Virus record (IMG/VR): IMGVR_UViG_3300004463_000226
Coordinates: 62,001-126,000 of that record
Reading direction: 5' to 3' (one strand)
DNA from: a virus
DNA length: 64,000 bases
The translations under genes were made by a program, and so were the position numbers. The notes beneath the pieces are model-generated. The model was not told the origin of the DNA. It saw only the letters and a list, made by a program, of their open reading frames with translations, and made no database searches. Positions 55,625 through 63,169 of the stretch are shown one piece after another. Each line of letters opens with the position of its first letter. The stretch's first letter is position 1.

Positions 55625-55912
55625 ATGGAAAAACAATTTCCACTATTAGTAGAAGGTACTAAGTATCAAATCTATAGAAAAGGTGGATTCATAATTACAC
55701 AGGATCTCTGGTTCCTTAAGGAAGACGAAGATTTTCTTGATTTTGATCTAAGAAATGGATCCACATATATGTCTATTTGTAAGGAAGATTTGATTGATGT
55801 TGAATGCCTTGTTAAAGGAAATTCTACACGTCCAATCCCTGTAGGTAAAGTTATCTATCGTGCTAAGAGAGCTGATGGATCTCTCCTTAGTATCATGAGA
55901 ATAGCAGAATAG
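55625..55912 (+). CDS. Small paralogous protein, array member 1, 95 aa
   Basis: The start at 55625 follows GGGAGATG. It opens with LVEGTKYQIYRKGGFIITQ, comparable to LNEGDSYTLYKRKSAEQCT in member 2 and LEVNERYLIVERHSRVTV in member 3. It lacks the C-terminal half of the other members. Function unknown. Confidence 0.6.
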   Translation: MEKQFPLLVEGTKYQIYRKGGFIITQDLWFLKEDEDFLDFDLRNGSTYMSICKEDLIDVECLVKGNSTRPIPVGKVIYRAKRADGSLLSIMRIAE

Positions 55913-55940
55913 CAAAATTAGTATGTTCCTCCAATGTGAA

Positions 55941-55956
55941 TATATATTATAAAGGT
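55941..55956 (+). promoter_or_regulatory. TATATATTATAAAGGT promoter-like motif
   Basis: The core matches the other TATATATTAT sites, about 44 bases before array member 2. Confidence 0.4.
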
Positions 55957-55999
55957 GTAGTACCAAAATAATATATTATGCATTGGAGGAATTTACTTA

Positions 56000-56479
56000 A
56001 TGGAAACAGGGTTACTTAAACTAAACGAGGGAGACTCTTATACGCTGTATAAGCGAAAGTCAGCCGAACAATGTACAATTAATGATGTTAAATTATTGGT
56101 GTATGATGTCACTAGACCTGTATTTATTGACACTGATGGAAACAAGATTCCTATTGATTTCACTGATATGGAGCGACTGATATATGTTGGTGCATATAGA
56201 AAGTGTGCAGAAGGATATGCATTTCTTCATTACATCATTCTCATGAATGATAATTCTTATTATGAAATTTACTCTAGTATTGGTGATGTGACATATGGAC
56301 GCATTGAATGTTCTGAGGGTGAAGAGTTAATTGTGAAGGATGCTGATCAGGAAGATTATCCTGAGCATGCTGCTATGATCCTAGAGAAAAATGATACTGT
56401 CATAAGCTGCTGTGTTGTTGATAGAGAAGAAGCTAAAGAACTTATTAAAATTTTAACAGTGTTTGTCGGGGAAGAATAA
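56000..56479 (+). CDS. Paralogous acidic protein, array member 2, 159 aa
   Basis: A beta-rich body with DNSYYEIYSSIGDVTYGRI (about 90-108), then VKDADQEDYPEHAAM and a final helix EEAKELIKILTVF. The same order occurs in members 3 and 4. Ribosome site TTGGAGGA. No function is known. These look like small acidic phage proteins expressed together. Confidence 0.65.
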   Translation: METGLLKLNEGDSYTLYKRKSAEQCTINDVKLLVYDVTRPVFIDTDGNKIPIDFTDMERLIYVGAYRKCAEGYAFLHYIILMNDNSYYEIYSSIGDVTYGRIECSEGEELIVKDADQEDYPEHAAMILEKNDTVISCCVVDREEAKELIKILTVFVGEE

Positions 56480-56510
56480 AAATACTAAAACAAATCGGAG
56501 GGAATAAATT

Positions 56511-57134
56511 ATGAAAAACATGTTTGATGGATTAGAAGTTAATGAAAGATATTTAATTGTTGAGCGTCATAGTAGAGTTACAGTAAAATCAACATTTGTT
56601 GATGTTGAAAGTATCTCTGATGATGGAATTGTATTTGTAGATATGGACGATAACATGTTCTCTTGGGAAAAGAATGATATCCTGAGAGTTCATACTATTT
56701 TCGATGATGTAGAGGCTCCAGATAATGATCATCGTAAGTATAGTAGACTTATGTATGTTGTATGTAAGGAAGACGGTACTTATATTGAATTATATGGTAG
56801 TACTGGCTACATTAGCTTTGGTAAATTGGTAACTGATGCTAGTGAAGAAATCGAAGTTGATGAATCTGATAGACCAGGTTGCGTTGACATATCAATTGAA
56901 GATGAAGACGGCGATCATGCAGTAGGAACCTTTAATGTGGAAGAAGCTAAACAAGTTATTACTATGCTGCAAGATTTTGTCGATTACGCTGAGAAAGAAT
57001 TTGGAAAGAAATCCAATGATGTAATAGATTCGGAAGAAGTTAGACCTGAAGAAGATTGTGTATCTGAAACAACTGAATCAGAGAAAATGGTTTTAGATAT
57101 TGAATCCTATGATCCGAAAGATATCTTAAAATAA
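56511..57134 (+). CDS. Paralogous acidic protein, array member 3, 207 aa
   Basis: The longest of the array. It shares EDGTYIELYGSTGYISFGKL, DESDRPGCVDISI and EEAKQVITMLQDFV with the neighbours, then has a 50-residue acidic tail ending in PKDILK. Start after GGAGGGAATA. Function unknown. Confidence 0.65.
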   Translation: MKNMFDGLEVNERYLIVERHSRVTVKSTFVDVESISDDGIVFVDMDDNMFSWEKNDILRVHTIFDDVEAPDNDHRKYSRLMYVVCKEDGTYIELYGSTGYISFGKLVTDASEEIEVDESDRPGCVDISIEDEDGDHAVGTFNVEEAKQVITMLQDFVDYAEKEFGKKSNDVIDSEEVRPEEDCVSETTESEKMVLDIESYDPKDILK

Positions 57135-57168
57135 AAAAATATAACTTCTGAACACGGGGGAATAGATG

Positions 57169-57681
57169 ATGAAAGAAATGTTTAAAGGTTTTCACTACAC
57201 ATATAAGTATCTTGTTGTAATTCATGATGGAGGTATATTAAAGCATGATATTATAACATTTAATCATAAAGATGATGAATCTATTTTGTTTAATAGAATA
57301 GATGGTGTCGATGTTGAATGGTGTAAGGATGAAATTGTAAGATTTATTAACTGCTCAGAAACATTTAAAATGTCAATAAGTAGTACTTATCCCATGCATA
57401 AAAAATTAATAGCTGCCATGTATCTGAATGATGGGACTTTTATTGAGTTCTTTGATAGAGTAGAAGCTAAAGATTATGGTAATGTGCAGGGAATAGGTTC
57501 TGAAGATTTAATAAATGTTAAAGAATCAGAAGAATATCCTGGCTTTGCAGTAATAACAGTGGATGATGAAACCGATCAAGCAAATCCTACAATAACTGTA
57601 GATGGTGCTGAGAGACTTATTCATATTCTGCAAGAATTTGTAAACGATCATAAAGTAATCGAAGAGACAGAAAGCAAGTAA
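57169..57681 (+). CDS. Paralogous acidic protein, array member 4, 170 aa
   Basis: It begins MKEMFKGFHY, like MKNMFDGLEV in member 3, so the second of two adjacent ATGs is taken as the start. NDGTFIEFFDRVEAKDYGNV and ERLIHILQEFV match the others. Ribosome site CGGGGGAA. Function unknown. Confidence 0.65.
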   Translation: MKEMFKGFHYTYKYLVVIHDGGILKHDIITFNHKDDESILFNRIDGVDVEWCKDEIVRFINCSETFKMSISSTYPMHKKLIAAMYLNDGTFIEFFDRVEAKDYGNVQGIGSEDLINVKESEEYPGFAVITVDDETDQANPTITVDGAERLIHILQEFVNDHKVIEETESK

Positions 57682-57742
57682 TAAATTACATCATAGAATA
57701 AACTAAACCCTACAAACATATTAAACATTGGAGGCAGACAGC

Positions 57743-57817
57743 ATGAATCTTTATAATATCGGTGACGAGGATTTCGACTTTGTATGGGAAGGCGAAACGA
57801 TCGGCATAGAAGTTTGA
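57743..57817 (+). CDS. 24-residue microprotein candidate
   Basis: An ATG eight bases after TTGGAGGCA opens a short frame encoding an acidic peptide (MNLYNIGDEDFDFVWEG ...), ending nine bases before a strong hairpin. Codons are more G/C-ending than in the neighbours. The ribosome site, distinctive composition and following terminator-like stem support translation, but at this length confidence is limited. Confidence 0.4.
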   Translation: MNLYNIGDEDFDFVWEGETIGIEV

Positions 57818-57826
57818 ATAAATAAT

Positions 57827-57857
57827 CCATATGCGGGATATAAGCTCCCGCATATGG
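57827..57857 (+). terminator. Strong hairpin after the microORF
   Basis: A perfect 12-bp stem (CCATATGCGGGA and complement) with a seven-base loop, followed by an A/T-rich run with no long T-tract. Confidence 0.7.
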
Positions 57858-57948
57858 TTATATATAAACTTCGAAGATATTGTAAGGAAAGATTGTAGGG
57901 AAAGAAAACGGGGGCAATGTAGAAATGTGTAATGAAGTGCAACGAGAA
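57858..57948. other. Short non-coding stretch between hairpins
   Basis: No convincing ORF is seen on either strand. It contains a CGGGGGCA ribosome-site-like word followed at once by ATG TAG. It may be the remnant of a gene or part of a small RNA bracketed by the two hairpins; I cannot tell. Confidence 0.25.
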
Positions 57949-57982
57949 TAAAGGATATACCACATAGGTGATATATCCTTTA
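57949..57982. terminator. Bidirectional hairpin terminator
   Basis: An imperfect inverted repeat built on an 11-bp stem (TAAAGGATATA and complement) with T8 on the plus side, just before the minus-strand virion-like operon end. Confidence 0.8.
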
Positions 57983-57988
57983 TTTTTT

Positions 57989-58429
57989 TTACTTATTAGC
58001 TACTTTATCAGGTTGTGGTTTTTGTTTTCCACTATTCTTACCTGACTCTTTAGTTGTGGTTTGTGTACTTTCAGCAGCCGTTTTCTCAGCAGCTTTTACA
58101 GCCTCTTCAGCTTCTTTTTTTGCCGCTTCTTCGGCTAAACGAGCAGCTTCAGCCGCTTCTTGTTTTTCTTTTTCTTCAGCTTCTAAACGAGCCTTTTCGG
58201 CTTCATCAGCAGATGCTCCACTGTTATCTTGGTCAAAATTAACAGTAGTTAATTCGACTTGAGTACCATCAGGAAGTACTTCAATTACTCTGTATCCGTT
58301 TAATACTAAGATACCGATTGTACGGATATCTTTCGGAATTGGAGTTGTGATAGGTCCATATACTCCACCGATAGGGAAAATTGGACGCTGTTCTGGTAAT
58401 ATAATACGTTTTTCTTTGATTTCAGCCAT
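57989..58429 (-). CDS. Putative virion protein with Ala/Glu/Lys-rich coiled coil, 146 aa
   Basis: Residues 1-65 (LPEQRPIFPIGGVYGPI ... TIGILVLNGYRVIEVLPDGTQVELT) form a compact beta-like domain. Residues 75-125 are an uninterrupted helix of Ala, Glu and Lys, then a polar tail follows. This resembles small head-decoration or fibre-type proteins, but no family is recognised. The start at 58429 is used because AAGGAGGAAAG lies between it and an upstream frame start. It is the third gene of the operon. Confidence 0.55.
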   Translation of the reverse strand: MAEIKEKRIILPEQRPIFPIGGVYGPITTPIPKDIRTIGILVLNGYRVIEVLPDGTQVELTTVNFDQDNSGASADEAEKARLEAEEKEKQEAAEAARLAEEAAKKEAEEAVKAAEKTAAESTQTTTKESGKNSGKQKPQPDKVANK

Positions 58430-58442
58430 GATTCTTTCCTCC

Positions 58443-58694
58443 TTAAATTTGGGTTTCAAATAAACTTTCAGCTAGTGATTCGACCTGATTCATGATCTCA
58501 TCATCTTGATCATCATATTCAGGAATCTTTTCTGCAAGACTCTTAACATCAGGATCATTTTCTGCACCAATAGCTGCAAATGCAAAATCATCAAGAAGAG
58601 AACCTTTAAGATCATCTGCATTAACAGACATAGACTCTAAAAGAAATTCTGACATCTCTTGACGTTGAATCTCCCGCTTAAGATTTGTTAGCAT
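58443..58694 (-). CDS. Small acidic protein, 83 aa
   Basis: It begins MLTNLKREIQRQEM; a GTG at 58703 falls inside the AGAGGTG ribosome site. It is rich in Asp/Glu, with an FLLE|S word similar to the prohead-protease-like sites. A scaffold or core protein is possible but not supported further. It is followed 13 bases later by the coiled-coil protein. Confidence 0.55.
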   Translation of the reverse strand: MLTNLKREIQRQEMSEFLLESMSVNADDLKGSLLDDFAFAAIGAENDPDVKSLAEKIPEYDDQDDEIMNQVESLAESLFETQI

Positions 58695-58740
58695 CCTTTT
58701 CACCTCTCATCTCAATATTTTAATGTAATGTTTCAATAAA

Positions 58741-59937
58741 TTAACTTATAGACATAAACTTATTATAACTATCCCGTAAAATGTATAGGAGTATAGGAAT
58801 AAGAACATATGATTCTCTATCATATCCTATATAGTCATAATAGTTCTTCAATGTGTTAACATCCAACTCATACATATTTGTCAAAGTGTTATTGAAGAAT
58901 GCCACTATAGTTTTTACTACCACGTTCTCATTAGTAAGATCTCCTGGTGTAATGATATTATCAATAATCTCAGAACGAATATATGGTTCAGTAGCTGTAA
59001 GGTCAAATATCACACTTCTAACATTTGCTGTTCTATAAAACGAAAATACAGAGGTTGGATTTGTTAAATATCCCCTAGTAAATAAAACAGGCTTAACTAG
59101 ATTTTTTTTGGATTCTGCTAGAGCTCGGTAGATACTACCATAGTATTCTAACATAGTTGTTTTTGTGCGGTCCTCGTTAGTTAAATAGATAGTATCTAAT
59201 GACCGAGGATTATTGAATAGATTAAACTTGTTGATAAACTCTGCAAGATACTTATCATACAAGATTACACCATCCTCAGTATATAAAAAACTATTATATT
59301 TATTATCATAAAATAGTACTTTATACTGATCAGCCAATCCAGTGTAAATTTCATTGATTGCTAGTAACTGACCGATATCGTCACTAAGAACCAAAGCTTT
59401 TTCTTTAGTCCCTATGTTATCAACAATACAATTGAACTTATCTCTTGTCTGACTGAGTAGATATTCCTTCTGCTCTTCATCTAGTGATTTGACAGTAAAG
59501 GATATCTTATAGAAGTTATTACTCTTAATAGTATCATAACTAACTTCTGTTATCATAAAGAGATAATTTTGATTAAGATAAGAAATAGTGAATAAATCAT
59601 TTGGTAAAGGTTTAACTGTATTTGGTAATATAGTTGCTTCACCATCATAACTTGAATCTAAACCTTGAAGCTCATCACTTAATCCAAGTACAATCTGATC
59701 AATACCATAAATAGGTAAATCTTTTACTTCACTAAATCTTATAGGGGAATTTGGTCCAAGAATCCTTTCAACCCCACCAAAACCAGTATCTGTTACAGAC
59801 TCAATATTATTGATATTGTAATAGGTTACATATGTTGGAGTAGACTCTAGGAAACGAGTATATGGAGAAGAAATCCTTTCCTCATGGAGGAATATATTGT
59901 CATTGACAAACTTCTTCTCATCAAATAAGAATCCCAT
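58741..59937 (-). CDS. Putative virion structural protein, 398 aa
   Basis: Residues about 100-155 (PLPNDLFTISYLNQNYLFMITEV, then a second strand set ending in FTVKSL) are reminiscent of tail- or neck-completion proteins of large phages. The rest is mixed helical and aromatic-rich. It leads the minus-strand operon with the two small proteins. A structural role is inferred from context and composition; no family is firmly recognised. Confidence 0.5.
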   Translation of the reverse strand: MGFLFDEKKFVNDNIFLHEERISSPYTRFLESTPTYVTYYNINNIESVTDTGFGGVERILGPNSPIRFSEVKDLPIYGIDQIVLGLSDELQGLDSSYDGEATILPNTVKPLPNDLFTISYLNQNYLFMITEVSYDTIKSNNFYKISFTVKSLDEEQKEYLLSQTRDKFNCIVDNIGTKEKALVLSDDIGQLLAINEIYTGLADQYKVLFYDNKYNSFLYTEDGVILYDKYLAEFINKFNLFNNPRSLDTIYLTNEDRTKTTMLEYYGSIYRALAESKKNLVKPVLFTRGYLTNPTSVFSFYRTANVRSVIFDLTATEPYIRSEIIDNIITPGDLTNENVVVKTIVAFFNNTLTNMYELDVNTLKNYYDYIGYDRESYVLIPILLYILRDSYNKFMSIS

Positions 59938-60018
59938 ATTGACACCACCTTTCTAGTTTATGTAATTGTTTCATTGTGAAATTTAACAATGTAGTAACAC
60001 CAAGAAAGGATGATACTT

Positions 60019-60498
60019 ATGGGGAAGAAAGTAAAAGCACACAAATCATTTCGTAGTCTATTCGAAGTAGTCCAGTATCCAGAGCATGATGAAAGAAAGG
60101 AGTCATCGGTATTTAAAAAAACTAAGAAAAGACTTAAGAAAGATGGTCATTATAAATGCTATATTTGTGGATCTACTGAAGAACTACAAGTACACCATTA
60201 TGGTGGCGAGTGGGCATTGTCAGAGGTACTTGACCTGAATAAACTTAAGTCATTCTTAGAAGAATGGGATGTTTATGGATATGGTAGACTATTGAGAGAT
60301 GTACCATTAGACTCTGTAGACGATGTTAGAAACGCAATGGTATTGTGTCAAGAACATCATACAGGTGGTATGAAAGACGGAAGTGCTAATGGAGTACACA
60401 ACATCACATTCCCTGCATGGATTTCTCAAAAACTAGTTAAGGATGGAAAAGTATCTGTCCCTGACGAGGACGAGGAATTTGATGCTATTAAAGATTAA
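60019..60498 (+). CDS. HNH-type zinc protein, 159 aa
   Basis: C47 and C50 in YKCYICGS, then the LQVHHYGGEWA motif (H59, H60), an internal spacer and MVLCQEHHTG make an HNH-like zinc site of split form. A basic N-terminal helix (KKTKKRLKKDG) may bind DNA. HNH nucleases cut DNA; the last catalytic pattern is not canonical, so activity is uncertain. The start at 60019 is chosen since 60010 directly abuts the GAAAGG site. It heads an operon with the GH15 gene. Confidence 0.65.
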   Translation: MGKKVKAHKSFRSLFEVVQYPEHDERKESSVFKKTKKRLKKDGHYKCYICGSTEELQVHHYGGEWALSEVLDLNKLKSFLEEWDVYGYGRLLRDVPLDSVDDVRNAMVLCQEHHTGGMKDGSANGVHNITFPAWISQKLVKDGKVSVPDEDEEFDAIKD

Positions 60499-60548
60499 TC
60501 CTACAACAAAGTTGTAAATGGGTGATTATATTACTAGGAGGTTTTATC

Positions 60549-61604
60549 ATGTACAAATTATTACAGAGTCATGACGTTCTTAGTAAACTCCGTTCACCAC
60601 ATCATGGTTTATATCGCGCATCATTGTCAGGAGATTACAATTTTGTTTGGTTGAGAGATTGCTTCTATGAAGTATATCCATATCTATTCAGTAACTGTGG
60701 AAAGTATGAACAGACCTTCCATAGTCTTTTAGACTTACTCTTGAGACTTGAGTGGAAAATAGACCTTCATACTCGACAGAGACCTAGAGAAGAGTTTGAG
60801 TACATTCATGCAAAATACAATGCTATTACTCTCGATGAAGTTACCGAGAGATGGGGACATGCTCAGCACGACGCTGTCGGTGCAATACTCTTCGGTATTG
60901 GTCAAGGTGTTAAAGCAGGTAAAAAAATTATTCGTGATGAAAATGATCACAGATTGGTACAGAAGTTAGTATCATATTTAGGATGTTGTCGGTATTGGGA
61001 AGATCCTGATAACGGAATGTGGGAAGAGTGGCGTGAGATTCATTCATCTAGCATTGGAGCATGTATTGCTGGTCTTCAAGCGGTACGTGATATTGTTTTT
61101 GTTCCTAGAGAACTTATCACAGAAGGATACAAAGCGCTAATTAATTTGTTCCCATATGAAAGTAACGATCGTAAAGCTGACTTAGCCCAGCTTAGCTTGA
61201 TTTATCCATATCAAGTATTTATTGCTGATGATGCTAAGGTTATTGTAGATCGTGTTGAAAAAATGCTGCTTCGTGAAAGAGGAGTTATTCGTTATAAGGG
61301 TGACTCATATTACTCTACTATCGAACACAAAGGTAGACATTTATCATTAGAAGAGTACTACGGTACAGAAGCTGAATGGACATTTGGTTTACCTTGGTTA
61401 GCTCTATGTCATATGGAGTTAGGAAACTTTGACAAAGCCAATGAATATATTAAACGGACTGAAGAAGTAATGCTTGAAGACGGAAGTTTACCAGAGCTAT
61501 ACTTTGCTAATAGTCCAATGTATAACGGGAATACTCCACTCGGCTGGTCTAACGCTATGTATATCTTAGCGAAAGAAAGATTCATTGAACACATTTGCCA
61601 TTAA
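60549..61604 (+). CDS. GH15-family glucoamylase-like glycoside hydrolase, 351 aa
   Basis: An (alpha/alpha)6-type enzyme. SGDYNFVWLRD (28-37), RWGHAQHDAVGAILFG (101-116), YWEDPDNGMWEEWRE (149-163; the general acid is probably E159 or E160), and DGSLPELY (311-318; general base E316), then NTPLGWSNAM, follow the GH15 order. GH15 includes glucoamylases and phosphorylase-kinase-like enzymes acting on alpha-glucans or trehalose. No signal peptide is seen, so it would act inside the cell. Starting after GGAGGTT, it is flanked by HNH and glutaredoxin genes. Confidence 0.78.
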   Translation: MYKLLQSHDVLSKLRSPHHGLYRASLSGDYNFVWLRDCFYEVYPYLFSNCGKYEQTFHSLLDLLLRLEWKIDLHTRQRPREEFEYIHAKYNAITLDEVTERWGHAQHDAVGAILFGIGQGVKAGKKIIRDENDHRLVQKLVSYLGCCRYWEDPDNGMWEEWREIHSSSIGACIAGLQAVRDIVFVPRELITEGYKALINLFPYESNDRKADLAQLSLIYPYQVFIADDAKVIVDRVEKMLLRERGVIRYKGDSYYSTIEHKGRHLSLEEYYGTEAEWTFGLPWLALCHMELGNFDKANEYIKRTEEVMLEDGSLPELYFANSPMYNGNTPLGWSNAMYILAKERFIEHICH

Positions 61605-61667
61605 TTGTAAAAAAATACAAATATTGGAACATGTAAGTATATGAATATTCTATTGGAGGTTAGTCAA

Positions 61668-61925
61668 ATGAGTGAAGTAAAAGAAACAAAAATTGTGGTG
61701 TATTCAAAAAATAATTGTCCTAACTGCGACCAAGTTAAGTGGGCTCTAAAAAACACTGGATTCGAGTTTGTTGAAAAGAACATCGAACATCCAGTTGATG
61801 GAGCAGAAAACAAAGCAGCGTTTGACAAATATGGATATATCGCAGCACCTGTAACAGTATTCCCTAATGGAACTGTTCTTGCAGGATTTGACCATGGTGC
61901 ATTTGCAACAGCCTTAGGATTTTAA
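61668..61925 (+). CDS. Glutaredoxin/NrdH-like redoxin, 85 aa
   Basis: A short thioredoxin fold with CPNC near residues 17-20, then a VEKNIEH strand, a cis-Pro-type APVTVF motif and a GFDHGAF helix, as in NrdH and bacterial glutaredoxins that reduce ribonucleotide reductase. The ATG at 61668 follows TTGGAGGT. It probably keeps thiols reduced during phage DNA synthesis. The four-base gap to the HNH/GH15 operon's next ORF suggests one message. Confidence 0.8.
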   Translation: MSEVKETKIVVYSKNNCPNCDQVKWALKNTGFEFVEKNIEHPVDGAENKAAFDKYGYIAAPVTVFPNGTVLAGFDHGAFATALGF

Positions 61926-61926
61926 T

Positions 61927-62097
61927 ATGACTGAAGATACTTTTAAGTATGTAAACTTTTCGAAAGATGAAGAGAAAGAAGCTTTAGAGTATGTCGGTAG
62001 ATTAATAAAATTCAATGGCTACAGGCAACTGTCTGATAGCAATGCCTATGTTGAAGGCACTAGAGTTATCTGTCTATTATTGTCAGATAAAATGTAA
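61927..62097 (+). CDS. Small hypothetical protein, 56 aa
   Basis: It begins one base after the redoxin stop. It has an acidic helix (FSKDEEKEALEYV) and a beta tail. No family is recognised. The adjacency and the terminator right after it support a gene. Confidence 0.5.
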   Translation: MTEDTFKYVNFSKDEEKEALEYVGRLIKFNGYRQLSDSNAYVEGTRVICLLLSDKM

Positions 62098-62103
62098 AAA
62101 AAT

Positions 62104-62146
62104 GAGAGAATTAGCTATAGGAACTTTATCCTTAGCTAATTCTCTC
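62104..62146. terminator. Bidirectional hairpin terminator
   Basis: A 14-bp stem (GAGAGAATTAGCTA and complement) with a 15-base loop overlaps the last codons of the minus-strand primase gene at a convergent boundary. Confidence 0.75.
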
Positions 62147-63169
62147 TTTGTAAATTTTTATGTCTTTCTTAGGAAATCCATAATCTTTTTTCTTCTCATT
62201 ATAGAATAGATTAACTTTGTTAACCCATGGACTTATTTCTTTTTCAAGAGCCTTATAGAAACCAGGATGCCTATCATTATCTGAATAAATATTTACGTCC
62301 ACATTATCTATAACACCCATCTTAATAAAATACTTTATAACTGTAATGTAACCAGCACCACACATAGCTGAATAAATCATGTTTTTCTTTTCTTTGTTGT
62401 ACAGGTGATAGTAAACACCGAGTATATCAAAGACACCTTCTGCCATATTAATGGTTATTTTCTTATTAGTGAGTAGATCTACTTGGTTAGGAATTGTATA
62501 GAACTTTCTAGTATTATCTAGGTTCTTAAAGATACTATATTTCTCATATCTTTTATACGGGGATTCATAAACTTGTCTGAAGTTTATGAATTCATTTTTT
62601 GACGTCAAGAATCCTAGATAATCATCATGTAGTGCTTTAGCCTTCTTAGGATCAACTGTTAGTCTCTCAATATCATTATATTTAAGAAACTGTCCTAATT
62701 GGAATATTGATTTAAGTTCTACCATTTCCTCAAATGTAGTTTTTATTCCTAATCTACTCTCAAAGTATTTCTTCTTGAATATGTTTCTTGCATCATCTGG
62801 ATCTGGTGATGGTACTTTGAAATCAAATTCATTATTAATAACTCCAAGATGATATTTCATATTCTTCATAGCCACTTTATTATAACGTATAAGTCCACTA
62901 TTTAAACTTAAATCATTGATATCTAATGAACGTAATACAGAAGGTGTGAGGATACCTGATGTATCGCACCTATGGCACATAAACAATACAGGTTCATCCT
63001 CACTCATATTTACCTTGATATACAAATGCGTACTCTCAGCGCTTTTACGACTATCACCACAGAATGTACAACGAATAGCAACGAGGGAATCGTTGACTTT
63101 GTGTCTTGGATGTATACCCATCAACTCTTCCCATAATGCTATCTTAAACTCTTCTGTGTTAGTTCTCAT
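62132..63169 (-). CDS. DnaG-type DNA primase, compact
   Basis: 345 residues. A zinc site (C34, C37, C65, C68; CTFCGDS ... FMCHRC) is followed by a Toprim core with MAEGVFDILGVYY (catalytic Glu) and VNIYSDNDRHPGF (Asp pair). It would make RNA primers for lagging-strand synthesis. It is shorter than bacterial DnaG and lacks the C-terminal helicase-binding domain. The start shares one base with the upstream ATPase stop (TAATG), so expression is coupled. Confidence 0.85.
   Translation of the reverse strand: MRTNTEEFKIALWEELMGIHPRHKVNDSLVAIRCTFCGDSRKSAESTHLYIKVNMSEDEPVLFMCHRCDTSGILTPSVLRSLDINDLSLNSGLIRYNKVAMKNMKYHLGVINNEFDFKVPSPDPDDARNIFKKKYFESRLGIKTTFEEMVELKSIFQLGQFLKYNDIERLTVDPKKAKALHDDYLGFLTSKNEFINFRQVYESPYKRYEKYSIFKNLDNTRKFYTIPNQVDLLTNKKITINMAEGVFDILGVYYHLYNKEKKNMIYSAMCGAGYITVIKYFIKMGVIDNVDVNIYSDNDRHPGFYKALEKEISPWVNKVNLFYNEKKKDYGFPKKDIKIYKERIS

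Noticed and set aside
57895-57925. ATG TAG after a GGGGG word as a minimal ORF
   Set aside because: A start-stop is too short to support as a gene; kept only as a note in the non-coding stretch.
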